Assembly (NCBI GenBank): GCA_033807775.1
Contig: CM066314.1
Span: 147,363,429-147,427,428, forward strand
Reading direction: 5' to 3'
DNA from: Saussurea involucrata
Taxonomy: Eukaryota; Streptophyta; Magnoliopsida; Asterales; Asteraceae
DNA length: 64,000 bases
Within the stretch, counting starts at the first letter, position 1. Each line of letters begins with the position of its first letter. Below, piece after piece: positions 11,106-23,000 of this stretch. The notes under the pieces were generated by a model. That model saw nothing but the letters and a program-made list of their open reading frames with translations. It was not told where the DNA came from and did no database searches. Position numbers and translations under genes: made by a program.

Positions 11106-12056
11106 CATAGACGATTATCTCACCTTAATTTCCATTATATTCAAAAGTTGATGGTATCTGATTTAGTCAAAGGTCTACCAGTTCTGAAGTTTGAAAGAGA
11201 CAATTTTTGTACCGCCTGTGAGAAGGGAAAGATGAAACGAGTTCCTCATCCGCCAAAACCTGAGCCAAGTACTCACAAAGTTTTGGACATTCTTCATATG
11301 GATCTCTGTGGGCCGATGAAGACTCAGAGTATTAGTGCCAAGCGGTATGTGTTGGTTGTCGTTGACGATTACTCGAGATATACATGGGTAAAGTTTCTAC
11401 ACTACAAAGATGAAACACCCGAGTTAATCATATCTTTAATTAAGATGCTTCAAGTCAATCTTCAACAATCAGTTCAAACAATCAGGTCAGACAATGGGAC
11501 AGATTTCAAAAATAAGACTCTAGATGATTTTCTTAAATCATTGGGAGTGTTGCATCAATACTCTGTGGCAAGAATACCACAGCAAAACGGGATAGTTGAA
11601 AGACGAAATCGTACTCTAGTTGAAGCTGCAAGAACGATGTTGTCCTATGCTGATCTTCCTTTGTTTCTGTGAGCCGAAGCGGTGTCAACGGCTTGCTACA
11701 CACAAAATCGTTCTATCATACACCAACGGTTTGGCAAAACACCATATGAGATTATAAATAATAGAAAACCAAACATAAACTACTTTCGTGTTTTTAGATG
11801 CATGTGTATCGCGTTAAATGACAAGGACAACTTGAACAAATTCAGTCCTAAGGCAAATGAGGGCGTTTTCATTGGATATTCATCAACCTCAAAGGCATAC
11901 AGAGTCTACTTCAAATCTTCAAGAACTGTGATCGAAAGCATAAATGTCAAATTTGATGAGACAGAAGAAATGGCTTTTGTGCAAAGCAGTACAGAACCCG
12001 CAATATCTGGAATTCTAGCGTCTGGACAAATCCGTCCAACGTCTTCTAAGTAAAAC
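11106..12056 (+). pseudogene. Integrase of Sirevirus A
   Basis: The HHCC domain (RRLSHLNF ... CTACEKGKMK) is followed by the DDE core with all three acidic residues: LHMDLCGP, IRSDNGTDFKN and IPQQNGIVERRNRTL. A TGA at 11670-11672 after LPLFL (normally FWAEA) breaks the frame, but AEAVSTACYTQNRSII follows in frame. The tail GVFIGYSSTSKAYRVY is the copia integrase C-terminal region. Integrase would insert the cDNA; catalytic residues survive but the protein is interrupted. Confidence 0.87.
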
Positions 12057-12193
12057 AAAGATCAAGCTTCCACTTCTAATTCTAATGAACTTGATATTTT
12101 GTTTGAGAATTTTTATGATGAGTTCTTTGGAAGTAATAACTCATCTTCAAGTCTTAATGATAGGAATCAGGTTGCTTCAAATCCAGTACAAGC

Positions 12194-12827
12194 TAGGGAT
12201 GAGCATCAATGACCGTTTTCCCGAACCGAACCGGGACCGAACCGGTGCCGGACCGAACCCGAACCGGTACCATATATTCGGTTCGGTATTCGGTTCCAAA
12301 CATTCCTCAAAATCGGTATTCGGTATTTCGGTATTCGGTATTTCGGTATTCTGTACCGGGATTTTCTCGAAAAAACCGAAACCGAACCGAAATTTTTAAA
12401 AGCAAAGTTTTTTAAAATTTTTAATTATGCATATCATCTCCTAAATAAAGTTTATCTTGATTATTGTTAACATTAGTTTTTATTGTTTCTAGTTGTATAT
12501 ATAGAGATTGAAAAGTTGATAACGAACAAAATGGAAAAACGAAAATCGTAAAAAAATATCGAAGATTGTTGAACTTTTGTTTGGTTTTGAACTTTTTGAT
12601 TGTTTGTGATTGGTTTTAAAACACGTTTGAAATATTTTGAAGGCATTTTGGTTTGCGATTGGTTTTGATACATTTTAAAATTTTCGGTCCTAAGTGGTCC
12701 TAGTACCGATTTTTCCGTCCCGGAACTGAACCGATACCGTACCGGTACATACGGTTCGATTTTCGGTACCAATTTTTAGTCCCAAAAAAATTCGGTACCA
12801 ACCGGTCCGGTCCCGATCTCATCCCTA
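12194..12827. mobile_element. hAT-type MITE inserted in Sirevirus A
   Basis: Termini TAGGGATGAG and CTCATCCCTA are perfect 10-bp inverted repeats, flanked on both sides by the 8-bp duplication GTACAAGC (12186-12193 and 12828-12835), diagnostic of hAT. Subterminal regions are full of 'cggttcggtattcgg' and 'gaaccgaacc' words in opposite orientation. The element is 634 bp with no transposase. It splits the Ser/Thr-rich linker between integrase and RT, showing that A was already there. Confidence 0.92.
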
Positions 12828-12835
12828 GTACAAGC

Positions 12836-13172
12836 TACATTGTCAGGTCCTTCAACGGTACCAACGTCATCTAATGTTGGTGCAACGACTCCTGCGTCTT
12901 CCCCAAGCAATCCAATCATGACATCTACACAAGCAATACAACAAGTATCAACTAATGGTGCTTCTTCATCAAGTACGACCTCAAATATTAATGATCAGAG
13001 TACTGTCAACATACCTAAGGCATCTACTGACGCAGTTCCCGAGGCAGTGCCAGTTGTCTCCTCTGACAACCAACCAACCTCACGCTCGGAACCGACATTG
13101 ACAATTGAGTTGAATTTTGATAAAGATCCTACCTTAGTAGACCCCAATCAAGATGTTATTTCCACACTCTAA
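12836..13172 (+). pseudogene. Low-complexity integrase-RT linker of Sirevirus A
   Basis: The frame resumes after the MITE with a Ser/Thr/Pro-rich stretch (STVPTSSNVGATTPASSPSN and similar), the variable linker usual between integrase and RT in this lineage. It ends at a TAA at 13170-13172, where a frameshift separates it from TRSASANEVLF and RT. It has no domain of its own. Confidence 0.65.
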
Positions 13173-13880
13173 GAAGTGGACATGCAGTCACCCATTAAAT
13201 CAAGTAATTGGTGAGGTGTCTGAACCTGTGAAGACCAGATCTGCATCTGCAAATGAAGTTCTATTCGCACTCTTTCTAAGTCAAGTTGAACCAACCACGG
13301 TTCAACAAGCCTTGGAGGATCCGGATTGGATTATTGCGATGCAAGGCGAGCTGAATCCATTTGAAGCTTTGAAAGTATTGAGATTAGTTCCTAGACCCAA
13401 AGGAAAAACAGTCATTTGAAAGTATTGAGATTATAGGCAATTCGGATGTTTTTAGCCTTTGCTGCCTACAAGAACTTCACAGTCTACCAAATGGATGTGA
13501 AGACTTCATTCTTGAATGGCATACTGAAAGAGGAGGTGTACGTGTCTCAACTTCAAGGCTTTGTGGACAAAGATAAACCAGATCATGTGTACATCCTTGA
13601 CAAAGCTCTTTACGGTCTCAAGCAAGCCCCGCGTGCCTGGTATGAAGTTTTATCTACCTTTCTACTAAAATCCGGCTTTGAAAAAGGTAAAATTGACACG
13701 ACTCTCTTTACCAATCATGAGGAAGGTGAAATTCTTCTTGTACAGATTTATGTTGATGATATAATTTTTGGTTCGACTAATCATGCATTATGTACCTGGT
13801 TCTCTAACATTATGGTGACCAGATTCCAGATGAGTATGATGGGAGAGATTAACTCTTTTCTCGGACTACAAGTCAAGTAG
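13173..13880 (+). pseudogene. Reverse transcriptase of Sirevirus A, with internal deletion
   Basis: RT motifs: LEDPDWIIAMQGELNPFE, then a break, then YQMDVKTSFLNGILKEEVYV, ALYGLKQAPRAWYEVLSTFL and the catalytic box QIYVDDIIFGS (about 13745-13777). Between LRLVPRPKGKTVI (ends 13419) and IRMFLAFAAYKNF (about 13440) roughly 45 residues including KARLVAKGY are missing. The junction carries a 19-bp duplication of nearby sequence. A TAG follows GLQVK at 13878-13880. Confidence 0.88.
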
Positions 13881-14673
13881 TTTTCAACAGGAATCTTCAT
13901 TAATCAATCTAAGTACGTGTTTGATATCTTGAAGAAATTCAAGATGGAAAACTGTACATCGATTGGTACTCCAATGGCACCAGGATCTAAGATCGGTCCG
14001 GATCCTGATGGTAAGGATGTTGGTCTTAAAAATTATAGAGGAATGATAGGGTCATTAATGTACTTAACTGCGAGTCATCCAGATATTATGTTTGCAACTT
14101 GTTTGTGTGCGAGATTTCAGGCAAAACCTAAGGAATCACACTTTTGCGCCGTCAAGAGAATCTTTCGTTATTTGAAAGGCACGCCGTATCTCGGTCTATG
14201 GTATCCAAAAGGGACGGGATACGAACTCACCGCATACTCAGACGCGGATCATGGAGGAAGCATGTTAGACAGGAAGAGCACATCCGGACATGTACAGTTT
14301 TTGGGAGACAAGCTCGTGAGCTGGGCGTCTAAAAAGCAGAATTGTGTATCGACATCAACTGCGGAAGCTGAATATGTAGACGCGGCCAGCTATTGTTCAT
14401 AAGTCCCGTGGATGAAAACCCAACTCATGGACTACGGGTTCAAACATGAGAAAATCCCCATCTGCTAATCATGTCCAACACACCAAGACGAAACATATAA
14501 ATATCAGGTATCATTTTATTAAAGATCACGTTGAGAAAGGTACAATTGAATTATACTTTGTTACAATTGAATTTCAACTTGCCGGTCTTTTCACAAAAGC
14601 CTTGGAAGAAAAACGCTTTCTTGGTATCCAAGCTTGGCATGTTGAACATGAAAGTTTAACTCTCCTATATTGA
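13881..14673 (+). pseudogene. RT C-terminus and RNase H of Sirevirus A
   Basis: The order is INQSKYVFDILKKF, YRGMIGSLMYLTASHPDIMF, then RNase H: LTAYSDADHGGSMLDRKSTS (first Asp), SKKQNCVSTSTAEAEYVDAA (Glu), stop at 14401, then KTKHINIRYHFIKDHVEK and LFTKALEEKRF. About 30 bp containing the CDSK catalytic Asp are missing at 14454-14466, between copies of 'atct'. RNase H would remove the RNA strand during cDNA synthesis; it is not functional here. Confidence 0.87.
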
Positions 14674-15080
14674 TCATATAATAGATGGAAATATTTGTAT
14701 CTCAATCTAGTTATTTTTATCTAGATTGGTACACTTAAATTTTCATCATATTCTATTCTTTATATATGTTATTTAAATTTTCATGATTCTATTGTTTTTC
14801 AAACGTTTATTCAACTTGTTATTTCTTTTCTTTTAATGCTTTATTTGTGGTTATATATGATACGTGTGTCTGCATAAGGTGTGTTCATGGTCTCAGGGGG
14901 AGTGTGTTACAATGTATATGCATAAATCTAGGGGGAGTGTGCATAACTGACACAATTTGTGAGTTTAGATGCCATGGGATTTACATTTGAAGACACCAAG
15001 GTAAGCATTCTAATCTGTTTTTAACACTCTTAAATGATGGAAAATTATTTTTTAAAATCTATGCATCATTTAAGGGGGAG
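14674..15080 (+). promoter_or_regulatory. Polypurine-tract array of Sirevirus A
   Basis: After pol come three copies of AGGGGGAG, each followed by 'tg': 14895-14902, 14930-14937 and 15073-15080. Multiplied polypurine tracts downstream of pol are a recognised Sirevirus feature and prime plus-strand DNA synthesis. Here they lie before the env-like ORF, and a further tract sits next to the 3' LTR at 35013-35022. The remaining sequence is AT-rich and non-coding. Confidence 0.75.
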
Positions 15081-15200
15081 TGAAAAACCCTGTTTTCAAA
15101 CCTTAAGGGCTTAATCAATTGAAAGTTGGACATCTTTCAATGTGATAAAATCTTTGAAATTTCTTGAAAACTATTTTGAAAAAAATGTCTAAGTGTTGAT

Positions 15201-15465
15201 GTTATCGCACGCTGTTATGCACGATAACTTGTTTGATCGCACGTGCATTCATGCGATAACATCCACTTATTTCATCGCACCTCGTGGCTTGCGATAAAAC
15301 CACGAAAACCATTTTTATTGCACATGTGGTGTGCGATTAAACCTTGTGAACAGTGTTTATCGCACCCGTCGTGTGCGATTAAACTTCTCACCTTGTTATC
15401 GCATCATGTTGTGAACGATAACTTTGAATGTTTGTCGTACCCTCTTTCGTACGATAAACTGACAT
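15201..15465. repeat. TATCGCA palindromic cluster upstream of env-like promoter
   Basis: At least ten TATCGCA/TGCGATA words occur here in alternating orientation, many as pairs around short spacers, for example gttatcgcac ... cacgataac at 15201-15227. The cluster ends about 60 bp before the TATA box at 15525. It is the same vocabulary as the gag leader. Variants such as gtacgataaa show decay. Confidence 0.75.
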
Positions 15466-15485
15466 GATGGAGGTCAACCGTTGGA

Positions 15486-15532
15486 CCAATCCTTTGTTGC
15501 CACGTGTCATAATCCTCAGGTTCTTATAAATA
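15486..15532 (+). promoter_or_regulatory. Putative internal promoter for env-like ORF of A
   Basis: A CCAAT word (15486-15490), a G-box in 'gccacgtgtcat' (core 15501-15506) and a TATA box TATAAATA (15525-15532) stand in correct order and spacing for a plant RNA polymerase II promoter. A second TATA-like word, ttataaaacc, follows at about 15543. The ATG of the env-like ORF lies 600 bp downstream behind a plausible leader intron. Activity is inferred. Confidence 0.5.
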
Positions 15533-15636
15533 GAGCGGTTCTTATAAAACCCTCTCTAGCCGCTATTTTGCAAATCTGTGATTTTCGAAGCATTTAAAGT
15601 TCTAATCGATTCCATTGTACTCAGACTTCAATCGAG

Positions 15637-16088
15637 GTAACTTTCCTATCATTTTCGATTCCATTTGTCCATGTTTTATCGACTTTTAGTGTTTTTTAGG
15701 GTTTTAGGGCTGACACTCATATGTGACTTTTCATATTCATGCCTGTAAATCCTTTATTTGTTAGTATTTTGTGTTAAAATTGATAGGCTTTACTTCTGGG
15801 TTCATTGCGAGTCTAATGTGATAGATCAAATTTACTTTTGTGCGAAAAAGTTAGAAATCTGGACTTGAACACTTAGGTTTTTCATCGTGTTCATAGTTAT
15901 CGCATGATATTGTGTTCTTCGAGTTCATAGTTATCGCACCATATGCACCTTTAAAGATATCGCACATGCCTATGTGCGACAATTTTTACCGCACATTGTT
16001 CCATGCGATAACATGCTTTATACGATAACTACTTTGATGTACCATGCGATAAAATCCAGACTTAGGCAATTTTTGACAAATTTTTCAG
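15637..16088 (+). other. Possible leader intron carrying a second TATCGCA cluster
   Basis: A donor-like GAG|GTAACT at 15637 and an acceptor-like TTTTTCAG ending at 16088 bracket an AT-rich stretch without ORF. Within it, 15896-16054 holds about eight more TATCGCA/TGCGATA words. Removal would place the env-like ATG about 40 bases after the splice site. Splicing is a prediction from consensus only. Confidence 0.35.
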
Positions 16089-16130
16089 AAAAATCATTTT
16101 TGGGCATGTTACTGATTTTACGCTATCCTG

Positions 16131-16937
16131 ATGGCACATGTGGGACAGAATGATGGCAATTCCTCGGGTGAGAATACTGTGATCCCATCTCACCGATCTT
16201 CGCACCCATCGGTGAACGCTCGAGATCTTGATGAGGAGTTATTACCCCGAAGGTATCATCTTGCTTTATCTGACAATAACCATACCTTAGACCTTCGTGT
16301 TAACTTTGATTATCGTATCATCCTGGAAATACTCCGAGGTCACCCACTCAAAACCGCCTTAACCAAAACCGTAACCGTACCGGCAATCTATCTACAACAA
16401 TTTTGGAATACCCTTCAGTTCCATCTCGTTTATCCCCGTGGTCAACACTTCACTGCCAAAGTCGATCACTTCGACATTAAGCTTACCCTGAAACGTCTCC
16501 GAAAAGTTCTAGATCTTCTTTTCCAAGATGATTTCGAAGACCTTATACCTGAAGATGATTTGTGTGCTGATATCCGGAGCTTGCGATATCAACCTGCTGA
16601 CAATGAGCTGCTCACCCAGTCCTCCAAGTTCAAACGCCAATACCTACCACGAATCTGGTACACCCTATTCTCCATAATTAACAAGTGCATGACTCCAAAA
16701 CACACAGGATTGGATAAGTGCAACATTGCTACCTTACGCCTATTTCATGTCGTGGCGTTCAACCGCAAAATAGATTACGCCATCATCATCTGGAACGAGC
16801 TCATTGAATTAGTTGGTGACAAGGTCAAGCCGCACAAAGCAAGAAAGTTTGTGCCTTATCAACGATTCCTTCAGATCATCATTGAAAGCATCATGGACTC
16901 CAATCCAGAAATTCCCCGACGCCCTAATGATGTATAA
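16131..16937 (+). pseudogene. Env-like ORF of Sirevirus A, N-terminal domain
   Basis: ATG at 16131 opens 268 residues containing TVPAIYLQQFWNTLQFHL and YLPRIWYTLFSIINKCMT. Element B has matching blocks (IPARYLNQFWQSC, LPPLWNTLFSILNRCLTG), so this is the conserved N-terminal domain of the large third ORF found in these Sireviruses. I recall it from Asteraceae as uncharacterised retroelement protein. No signal peptide or membrane span is visible, which argues against a true envelope glycoprotein. A TAA after RRPNDV ends the frame; GPTQWMHFLKMPAEIEF follows in frame. Confidence 0.75.
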
Positions 16938-19126
16938 GGCCCGACTCAGTGGATGCATTTCCTAAAGATGCCTGCTGAAATCGAGTTTGCTCATACCGTT
17001 GTCATACCCGAAGTTGTTCTTGCCTATGCGGACTAGCAGTCACTTATAGTTAGACAGTATAGGATAGATAATGCACTGATGGTCCAGCCAGATCCGGAGG
17101 GACCTACCCACAGTGCCAACCAATTAGGTGGTGAGGGTGTACATGTTGAGCAGGTTCAGGAACAAGGGTTCCTGAACGGGGAGAGGTGAGGATAAATGAA
17201 AGACAGAGGGGGAAAGAGTGGTGAGGACTGTTGGTCGCGCATCTACATCCCGAGTTGCACGACTTCAAGTATTTGATGATGATGTCTCTTGGGATTCCCG
17301 ACGAAGCCGACAACGTTATATCTGCCTCTAGTTCTGGAGATGAGGCCTGTAACCATCCAAAATAAAAAGGTAATGCTGATGGTGCATCCGACTCCGACTC
17401 TGATTCAGATCACGACCCAGATGGACACGTGATACCGAGACACGTTGGTCTGCGACATAATATTGAGATTTCCGATGCTGATTCCACCAGGAACATCGGA
17501 CACTCTGGAGATATCGGTGACATAAGGCGGGATGAGGGAGTATCAGTTGAAAATGTTGAAAGAGTGAGCCGAGAGAGTGCGAGAAAAGAAATTGGAGAGG
17601 CTGTGACAGAATCACACAAAGTTTTAACTAGTGATTTTCCCCAAACCGTGTCAAGCCGGGTAGGCACATGTACTGACGACGTGCGTTTATCGCCGTTGCG
17701 CATTGAACAAGCCACAGTGGACCCAACTATGCAAAGCACAGCCCTACCAAGCCACTCACTAGTCTCTCAACAGACTGGTGTTTCAATTTCCACAGGGGAT
17801 CAAACACAACTTCTATCGGGAACACATTCGGTGTTTGCTGATATTGAATCAGGTAGGCTACTGCCCCGGTCACATACTTTTATTCCACGTACATCGAGTC
17901 TAGGGCCTTTTGGTAGAACATCTTTTCCTAGGACACGAACGCCGATACCACCATTTGTTGGAAGCTTCCGACCGGAACACCCCGAGTGAGGTCGACATTC
18001 GTTGGTGCCTCGCAAGGACAGGGTGGAAGTCCTGTCATAGCTAACACCATGCCAACTATGAGCACAGGCCGTACAGTTGCTACAACTGCTACGTCAACCG
18101 GTAACCTACGTGGTCTGGGTGGTAATATTACCCATTTTACTCCTGATCAGGTGTTTGAGATGCTAGGTCCGCCCCCACATTACGTCACTCTGGACTTCCT
18201 GAGAGCGTCTTTAGCATCAATCAACAATTCCTACAAGCTCCATCGAGATGAAATGCAAGAGACCGTTAACAAGCTATCAGTTGAACTCAGCAGAGCCATC
18301 AAAGGGAAAGCTATAGCAGAATCTCCATCAACTCCTGACATTCCACCATTCGAAGCTCAACCTAAATCTTCACATCCACTATCACAACCTCTACATACCA
18401 TACCAACCCATCAACTCAAATCTGAACTTCTAGCCCGGTTACTAGATCCAGGAGACCAAAATACCAATGAAGAAGTAGATTTGGTAGGCCTACTCCGTCA
18501 ACAAACTGAGACCCAAACCCAAACACCCACGAGCAACGATTTCAAGACTCTTCAAGCCTCTATGCAAGACATGACAATAGACATTGTCACCGGCTTTAAA
18601 TCCTTATATGATCGTATTACCGTCTTAGAGCAATCTTGTGGTTCTCAAGCCCAATCTACACGAAAGAGAAGACATGATGATCAGGATGACCCTGATTAAC
18701 ATGAGGAGGAGAAAAGAGCTAGAGTTGGAGAATCAAGTGGTTTAAACGTTTAAACTACTGGGTATCAGATCAAATAGTAACAGAGGGACAAGGAACTGAA
18801 TATGTCCAGGTTGATAGTGATGAAGTTCTAACGGATGTCACACCTAGGGTTGAAAAGCCTCAAGGTGGTGACAATAGAACGGATGAAGAGAGGATGGCGG
18901 ATGATTTGATTGTTGATTATATTTACATAGATTCAGAGGAGGAACCGGAGAGAACAACCGTTCAGATAAAAGTGGAATTGGATGACTTATTTGATACAAC
19001 CGGAGCACAAGTGGCTGAATCCGATTCTGAAGATGATAACAATCAGCAACAACAATCGAATGATCCAGGTACTGGTACTTCAACGAAAAATATTCTTGTG
19101 TCTACTGATGGCAAGATAAGAGATCC
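16938..19126 (+). pseudogene. Env-like ORF of Sirevirus A, central part up to B insertion
   Basis: Decayed frames continue through a Ser/Thr-rich part (17429-17989), FTPDQVFEMLGPPPHYVTLD and a helical segment (LRASLASINNSYKLHRDEMQ) at about 18150-18270, a Gln/Thr-rich part ending RKRRHDDQDDPD (18699) and an acidic piece DSEDDNNQQQQSNDPG. The last reads ...TDGKIRDP and is cut by element B at the target duplication gatcc. Several stops and frameshifts lie between 16938 and 17428. No enzymatic motif is seen. Confidence 0.65.
19122..19126. repeat. Target-site duplication of Sirevirus B, left copy (GATCC)
   Basis: GATCC immediately precedes the LTR start TGTTGG; the same five bases follow the other LTR at 34080-34084. 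A 5-bp duplication is standard for copia integration, so both ends of B are original. Confidence 0.95.
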
Positions 19127-19928
19127 TGTTGGTTCCCGTATTTGATTAACAAATATTATCTTATCTATTAGTTCAAATAAGATGTGTTGCGGAAGCGTAT
19201 TTGAAGAACTAACAGATATGTTTAAATAGAAACAGCACAAAATATCAAATAAACAGTATATGAAGAGCAGATGAATATCTCAAAGTTTACTGTATTTGAT
19301 GAAGAACACTAACAATAGATTTGACGTTAATTGTGTGTGTGTGTGTGTGTTTCTTGTATATGAACTTGTTTCTTATAAGGAAGACCTCAACATGAGTCTT
19401 CCTTTTATACTACTACAAAAGAACTATTCTAGACAAAAGGACTAATGCTACATGAAAGAAGGGATGGCATGAACAGTTGGAAATCTGCATGCATTAAATG
19501 CGCTAATATCAACTTGCAAGGATGCCTATCAGAGTTTGACACGTGTTTGTTGTCGGACCATGCCTTGTACAAGTTGATGAACGGACCCTGGAACAGTAGC
19601 AAGATATTTCTGTAATAGTGGTAAGATATTTCTGCAACAGTGGCAAGATATTATAAATATCTTCCAAGTCTTCAATCTGAACCATAGAGGCTCTGTCAAG
19701 TGTGACAGAGGTTCTGCGGCTCAGTCCTTGGTGAGCATTCTTTTATAGATCCTTCTTATGTCCTTTGTGAGTAGTCTTCTGTAGATTCTTCTTGGGACAT
19801 GGTGTTCCTTGAATGATCTTGTTTGCTTCGGCAGAGCTTCTGTGGAACAACGCAGAGCTTCTGTGGAACTCTTTCATACTTGGCCTATTTTTCAATACTT
19901 CTAATATTATGAATATTTGGAGCTAACA
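19127..19928 (-). repeat. 3' LTR of Sirevirus B
   Basis: On the plus strand it runs from TGTTGGTTCCCG to GGAGCTAACA. It matches 33274-34079 with about 11 substitutions and a shorter GT run (about 19331-19352). On the element strand U3 holds paired CAGAACCTCTG / CAGAGCCTCTG words, a CACGTGTCA box, three ~28-bp repeats with 'cactgttgcagaaatatctt', and the TATA box TATAAAAGG. Confidence 0.95.
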
Positions 19929-19930
19929 AT

Positions 19931-19938
19931 CTCTCCCT
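19931..19938 (-). promoter_or_regulatory. Terminal polypurine tract of Sirevirus B
   Basis: The element strand reads agggagag followed by 'at' and the LTR start TGTTAGC. It is one base off the AGGGGGAG type found in the internal array at 25959-26115. It would prime plus-strand cDNA synthesis. Confidence 0.75.
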
Positions 19939-20066
19939 AAGTATTGAAAAATGATAATTTGACTTTATGCATAATTTAGGCTAAGTAAAGTAGACAGAGG
20001 TTAAACAATACCTCAAAAGTTTCATTTCATTTGCTTTTAAAGATTACAGAGATAAGTAACTGAGAT

Positions 20067-23000
20067 TTAGACATTTGCATCTTTGAAGTCGTTGAAACTT
20101 CTGTTGTCGAATCCCACTTCTCTAAGCTCGTGATAGAATTTGATGCAGAGTTCTCTCAAGCCGATTGTAGCATCTATTTCTCTGATCATTCTTTCTGCTG
20201 ATTCTTGATCCATAAGCTCAGTACCTCTGTTCTCTTCTAAGATTGATCTGAACTTGTTCAGAGTACTGGTTGCATACTTCTGACAGTCCATTTCCACAAA
20301 AAGTCGTACTTAACCAGCAGGATCATTATACACTAACCCGTACCTTGGTGTTGTTATGATTGAGTTGGGTATTGCAGAAGGTGGGCAGTGATCCTCTGGT
20401 GGTCTCAGACTCAGGTTTCTGACTCCAAGATCTCTTCCCAGTTGAAAGTCTATCATGCTATACAGCAGAAGCTTTTCTCTCATCGCTTTCCTGAATACTT
20501 GATAGGCCCTTCTGTTAGCATCGTTGTCGAAGTTTTCTTTCGTCCAAAGTAGAAGATTTGGCAGATCGTAGTGGTTCAAGTTCCTTATATCGGCATCTGA
20601 AAATTGATTTTCGGACTTGTTCTCCCTTTTGACTTTGTAAATGTTGTACCTGATCTTTGGAAAGGTTCTCGTTTGAGAGAATTTGCAGTATATCAGCTTT
20701 TCAATTTTGGACTCTGAGAAGACTTATGCCCTTGATTTTGGCTTTGTTCTGCTGAAGGTGTTGTCAAGGTCAGTTCTGAGTTGAGGATCTTCGATGTGTG
20801 GCATAGGATTGTTCTGATATTGCTGTCTGTAAAGATACCTATACACCACCTCTTCCATTTCTTCATGTCGTGTAGTCGGAGGTGGTATTGGTCTTCGCAG
20901 AGCATCTATTCCTTGTATTATCTCTGCAACCCTACCCTTTGTTACCTTTGCTTTTGGATCAAGGATCGGAATTTCTGACAGAGGATCTGAATTGAATGCC
21001 TAGTTATCTTCAGGTTTAGGAGTGATAAAGGCATCGAATGAGCTCTTCATCAACTTCTCTGCCGTCTGAGGCATTGGCTTTTTCTTCTTTGGTTCTTCTG
21101 TCATGATACCCTTTCCTTTATCTTTGGCTTTGGGAGGCTCAGAACCTGTTTCCTGTCTTGGACTCTGTGGGATTGCTTCTGTTGGTTTGGGTGTTGAAGT
21201 CTCTGTTGGTATGGGTGTAGAGGTTTCTATGGGTATGGGTGTAGAGGTTTCTGTGGGTATGATGGGAATTTCCTCTGTAGTTTTTGACACTTCAGTTTCT
21301 GAGGACTTTGGTGGGGATGGTTCTGTTGGTATGATTGGGGATTTGGGTTCTGTAGATGTTTCTTCTGTGAGCTTGGTTGTTGTTTGTGGAGGGATATCAA
21401 AACGTTTTGCAGCTCTGAAAGCGGATACGAACTCCATTCTCTTTAGGACATAAGTAGCAGAACGTTTAGATGTTTTTGGTTTGTGGGCAATGGATTTTCT
21501 TCTTGGGTGAGTTTTGGGTTGGGATTTTGGTGGAGAATGGGGAAGTTCTTCTGAGGATGAAGAAGTAAGGATTTGAACTTCAGGGACATCTTTTTCAAGG
21601 ACAGAGGTGGTTTCCACAGAGGCTGGTGTTTCCTCTGTGGGTCTCTGTTGAGTTTCCTTGGTTTGGGTTTGGGTTGGGGGTGCAGATGAAATTGGTACTG
21701 CTGATATCGGAGGATTGGTTGCAGCTGTTTCTGTTTGTTTCTCCCCTTGATTTTCCCCTTGTGTCTCCCCCTCAGGATGATCTGATGAATCATCATCATC
21801 AGAGTCATCCTGACCCTTATCTTCTTTACCTTCTGCTCTGCAAGTAGTGTTAGGTTTCTTCGCCCCGGCTGCCATCATTTTGGCACAGAGATCATCACAG
21901 AGACCAAGAAGAATTTGGACTTCAGCCTCTGTGTTGAACCGCATCTTTCCCACACTAGCTTTGAAATCTTTTACGTAAGAAGCGTTGGCTATTGTGAAGG
22001 CTCTGATAAATTCTGTCATTTGATTCAAGATGCTTTGCCCAAGTTCTGTCAACTGTGCTCTGGTCATGTAGTCGGTAGGCTTCATGGCTAGAGTGGCTTC
22101 TGTTGTTTGTTCCTGAACTTTTCGTAGAGCTTTCTGCAGTTCTTCTGGAGTAATAACTTTTAATGATGACACTTGTTCTTTCATCTTTTCCAGATATATT
22201 TTGATCAAGTTGTTGAAGGCAGAAGTTGCAGCTTTTTCAAAATCAGCAGCAGCAGAGGCAGGTGTGGTGGCAGAAGTTGTGGCAGCAGACTTCATCTGGG
22301 CTAGAGTAGATTGCACCTCTGTGGACAAGTTGTCCATTTTGGTGTTTAGTTCTAAGATGGCCTTGGATGTTGTTTCTGCAAAAGATTTGAAAGAGCTTTT
22401 CAACTCTTTCAATGTTTGGTTCACAGAGGTGACAAGGGTTTGGAACTCACCCCTTGATACTTGTGAACTCGTGGTAACCTCTGGAGGAACACATTCGTCT
22501 CCAGATTTTGTCCTTGTTCCTTGGACACCTTCTTTCACCCCTGTTTGTACGTTGAGGGTGGAAGGATTTCCTTCTGATCCTCGAGGAGACACTTGAGTTT
22601 CAACCTCTACAGAAGTTCTGTGAAGGTCAGAGTCCAAATCCACTCCAGAGGTGGGTATTGGAATGGCCTTCTGTTGACTTGGAGACTTGTCTAGAGTCTC
22701 TTCGTCATTGTTCTCTCTACTCCCCTCTGAAAGGAGGTTTGGCCCTATCGTTGTGTGCGTGGCAGAGGAAACGAATTCCTCTGCTAGGATGGCAGGTGTG
22801 ATTTAGGGCAATAAATCACGAACTATGGGTGAGTCCTTTCGAGAGGACTCCCCAGGAATGGTTTCCCCGGTTATATTAGGCACAGAGGTTGAAAGAGTAA
22901 CCTCTGGCTGGCTGGGTGGGGTTGGGATCGAGCTGTGCTGCTCTTTTTAAATGATACCCTCTGCCGCTAGACCGGCGGTATCAGAAATGTGGGTTGAACT

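Noticed and set aside
12085..12415. ORFs rich in Asn-Arg-Thr and Phe-Gly-Ile-Ser-Val repeats
   Set aside because: They follow from the 'cggttcggtattcgg' repeats of the hAT MITE (12194-12827).
7205..16060. TATCGCA clusters as a CRISPR array
   Set aside because: Words are 7 bp, irregularly spaced and in both orientations, in a plant retroelement; no repeat-spacer structure.
15081..16130. Region after the PPT array of A as its 3' LTR
   Set aside because: Element B has the same PPT array and spacer between pol and its env-like ORF, while its real LTRs are elsewhere. A also has a PPT and LTR start at 35011-35024.
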